Source of the DNA: an uncultured Lachnospiraceae bacterium | GTDB lineage: Bacteria > Bacillota_A > Clostridia > Lachnospirales > Lachnospiraceae | DNA length: 5,929 nucleotides | Assembly (NCBI GenBank): GCA_946410365.1 | Contig: CAMKAA010000074.1 | Coordinates: 1-5,929 of the forward strand | Reading direction: 5' to 3' | In this document: positions 4,600 through 5,929 of the stretch, piece after piece | How the letters are laid out: every line of letters starts with the position of its first letter | Numbering within the stretch: the stretch's first letter is position 1 | Notes under the pieces: generated by a model | What the model was told of the DNA's origin: nothing | What the model saw: the letters and a program-made list of their open reading frames with translations, nothing else | Databases searched by the model: none | Program-made: the position numbers and the translations under genes

Positions 4600-5929
4600 A
4601 TGAGTGACGAAAGATGGAACACGGAAGCTTCTGATAATCAATTCACCGGAGGGCCTTCCGGGACTGAAGACAAGAACATCATTGACAGTACAGCGGAAGT
4701 GATCGGCGAGACAGAGAACACTGCGGCGGAACCCGCTCATGAATACGAGTATAAAACTCAGGAAACAGCGGCGTATGAGAATTATTCCCAGAACGCATCC
4801 TCTTCCGGCACATATTCACATGCTGATCCCGGATCCGCGACGGGCAACGGGAGCTACAACTATGAGAACTCGACTCATGAGTACTATCAGGGCGGGAATT
4901 ACGGCTCCTCGATGGGCGGCGGCCGGGACGGCGGATCAAATGGCAGAGGAAAGGGCTTCCTTGTCGTGGTTCTGGCGATCGTATTCGGCGCATGCATCGG
5001 AGCCGGATTCTGGGGCGTGCACCGCTACCTCGGTAATAAAGGACTGACAGCCGGCGCGGCGATCACTGAATCTGCGGAGAACAAGGACTCTTCTCTGACA
5101 GGCGGAAAGAATGCGGAGGAAGAAGAGAAGCAGGAAGCCGCCGCGGAAGAGAAGCAGGATGAAGCGGCAGCGGCCGAACAGAAAGAGCCGGATGCAGCTT
5201 CCGAAAACAAGCAGGAAACACCTCAAGCCGCAGAATCGGCAAATCCGGTACAGCAGCAGGCCTCCGGAAAGACTGACAGCGAAGGGATCCAAAATGAAGC
5301 CGGCCTGATCATTGCTGATTCGGAGACACCTGACACAGAGCTCACTAAAGTGGTGGACAAAGTGATGCCCTCGATTGTTTCCGTTTATAATGATTTCACT
5401 GAGGAAGTTCAGAACTTCTACGGCCAGACCTTTACCAGACAGGGTGAGTCTACCGGTTCCGGCATTATCATCGGAAAGACTGACAGCGAACTTCTTATTG
5501 TGACCAACAACCACGTGGTGGAAGGGGCAGACCATCTCAGGGTTCTGTTCATAGATCAGGAGACGTGTGACGCGGAGATCAAAGGAACGGATCCCAGCAA
5601 CGATCTGGCAGTGATCGCTGTTTCCCTTTCCAGTATCAAAGATACGACCCAGAATCAGATCAAAGTGGCAACACTTGGAAATTCTGACAATCTCAAGATC
5701 GGCGAGGATGTTATCGCGATCGGTAATGCGCTCGGTTATGGACAGTCTGTGACAACAGGCATTGTCAGCGCCAATAACAGAGAGATCAATGATGATACTA
5801 TCACCGGCACATTTATTCAGACCGATGCGGCGATCAACCCCGGAAACTCCGGCGGCGCGCTTGTCAACATCAATGGTTATGTGATCGGCATCAACTCCAG
5901 TAAGATCGGCGGAAACGCAGTGGAAGGCA
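4600..5929 (+). CDS. htrA: Membrane-anchored HtrA/DegP-type serine protease (3' end outside window)
   Basis: 443 residues are visible, with no stop before the edge. Residues 1-118 form a hydrophilic cytosolic tail rich in Glu, Ser, Tyr, Asn and Gly. Residues 119-140 (FLVVVLAIVFGACIGAGFW core) are one membrane segment after basic residues (R116, K118), giving a type II anchor. Residues 150-245 are a low-complexity Glu/Lys/Gln/Ala linker with EEKQEAA-type repeats. The trypsin-like domain starts near 247, with catalytic His305 (TNNHVV), Asp335 (SNDLAV) and Ser417 (GNSGG). All three triad residues are intact, so it should be active on the outer face of the membrane, degrading or refolding misfolded exported proteins. 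A C-terminal PDZ domain is expected beyond the edge. The ATG at 4600 follows AAAGGCAGG (4581-4589). It has its own promoter region after a strong terminator. The antisense strand is also open (4936-5535), but only because of codon bias. Confidence 0.95.
   Translation, partial: MSDERWNTEASDNQFTGGPSGTEDKNIIDSTAEVIGETENTAAEPAHEYEYKTQETAAYENYSQNASSSGTYSHADPGSATGNGSYNYENSTHEYYQGGNYGSSMGGGRDGGSNGRGKGFLVVVLAIVFGACIGAGFWGVHRYLGNKGLTAGAAITESAENKDSSLTGGKNAEEEEKQEAAAEEKQDEAAAAEQKEPDAASENKQETPQAAESANPVQQQASGKTDSEGIQNEAGLIIADSETPDTELTKVVDKVMPSIVSVYNDFTEEVQNFYGQTFTRQGESTGSGIIIGKTDSELLIVTNNHVVEGADHLRVLFIDQETCDAEIKGTDPSNDLAVIAVSLSSIKDTTQNQIKVATLGNSDNLKIGEDVIAIGNALGYGQSVTTGIVSANNREINDDTITGTFIQTDAAINPGNSGGALVNINGYVIGINSSKIGGNAVEG
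5122..5159 (+). repeat. Short tandem-like repeat in the HtrA linker (14-bp copies, 24-bp period)
   Basis: GAAGAGAAGCAGGA occurs at 5122-5135 and 5146-5159, encoding EEKQE and EEKQD. A degenerate third unit (AEQKE) follows. The 24-bp period keeps the frame, so slippage would change linker length by eight residues without breaking the protease. Confidence 0.6.
5265..5283 (+). repeat. 19-nt exact direct repeat, copy 1 (HtrA linker)
   Basis: The 19 nt at 5265-5283 are identical to 5472-5490. Both copies are in the same reading frame and encode GKTDSE: residues 223-228 in the linker and 292-297 in the protease domain. The offset is 207 nt, exactly 69 codons. Confidence 0.85.
5472..5490 (+). repeat. 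19-nt exact direct repeat, copy 2 (HtrA protease domain)
   Basis: This is the second copy of the repeat at 5265-5283. It lies in the surface turn between GSGIIIG and LLIVTNNH of the protease fold, shortly before the catalytic His. The corresponding turn in HtrA relatives is variable in sequence, so an identical DNA stretch in the unrelated linker is notable. Confidence 0.85.

Noticed and set aside
5111..5308. Lysine/arginine-rich plus-strand frame of 65 codons inside htrA
   Set aside because: It is a frame-shifted reading of the low-complexity linker of htrA, which is open through this stretch with a clear protease domain after it.
4936..5535. Minus-strand open frame of 199 codons opposite htrA
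   Set aside because: The hydrophobic and Ser/Phe-rich runs (for example FLLLF) are the reverse reading of the Glu/Lys-rich linker codons. No ribosome binding site or domain is seen.

Overview
The window looks like chromosomal DNA of a Clostridia, most likely Lachnospiraceae-type, bacterium. The basis is family-level: a SCIFF ranthipeptide locus with its radical SAM maturase, a YlmH-type S4 protein, a Gram-positive membrane-anchored HtrA, strong AGGAG-type ribosome binding sites and a U-rich intrinsic terminator. Base composition is roughly balanced. No phage, IS, CRISPR, tRNA or rRNA sequence is visible.

Layout. Positions 2-37 hold the last 11 codons of a SCIFF precursor peptide (scfA). A 121-nt spacer with a perfect 11-bp GC-rich hairpin follows, then scfB (159-1550), the radical SAM/SPASM enzyme that installs thioether bridges in SCIFF. 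This pair is the secondary-metabolite part of the window. Convergent to scfB, with only 48 nt between the two ends, lies a small XRE-type regulator on the minus strand (1599-1829). It is divergent from ylmH (1995-2792), an RNA-binding S4 protein of the ribosome-rescue/quality-control group. The 165-nt divergent region contains three separate inverted repeats and a good minus-strand promoter, and is the densest regulatory stretch here.

Positions 2906-4132 encode a nucleotidyltransferase that resembles eukaryotic UDP-N-acetylhexosamine pyrophosphorylase (UAP1/AGX) rather than bacterial GlmU or GalU. A 91-residue protein of unknown function follows 16 nt later (4149-4424), and a strong terminator (4431-4485) closes this unit. 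After a 114-nt upstream region with a 10-bp tandem direct repeat placed where a response regulator could activate transcription, a membrane-anchored HtrA/DegP-type serine protease starts at 4600 and runs off the window's right edge. Its PDZ domain must lie outside.

How the genes work together. ScfA and ScfB form a peptide-maturation pair. The UAP1-like enzyme probably supplies a UDP-sugar for envelope glycans, and HtrA handles misfolded protein outside the membrane. YlmH acts on ribosomes. No single pathway links all of them, and I see no clearly new multi-gene system. The points most worth following are the hairpin between precursor and maturase, the triple-dyad divergent region, the eukaryote-like pyrophosphorylase with its uncharacterised partner, and the helically phased repeats before htrA.
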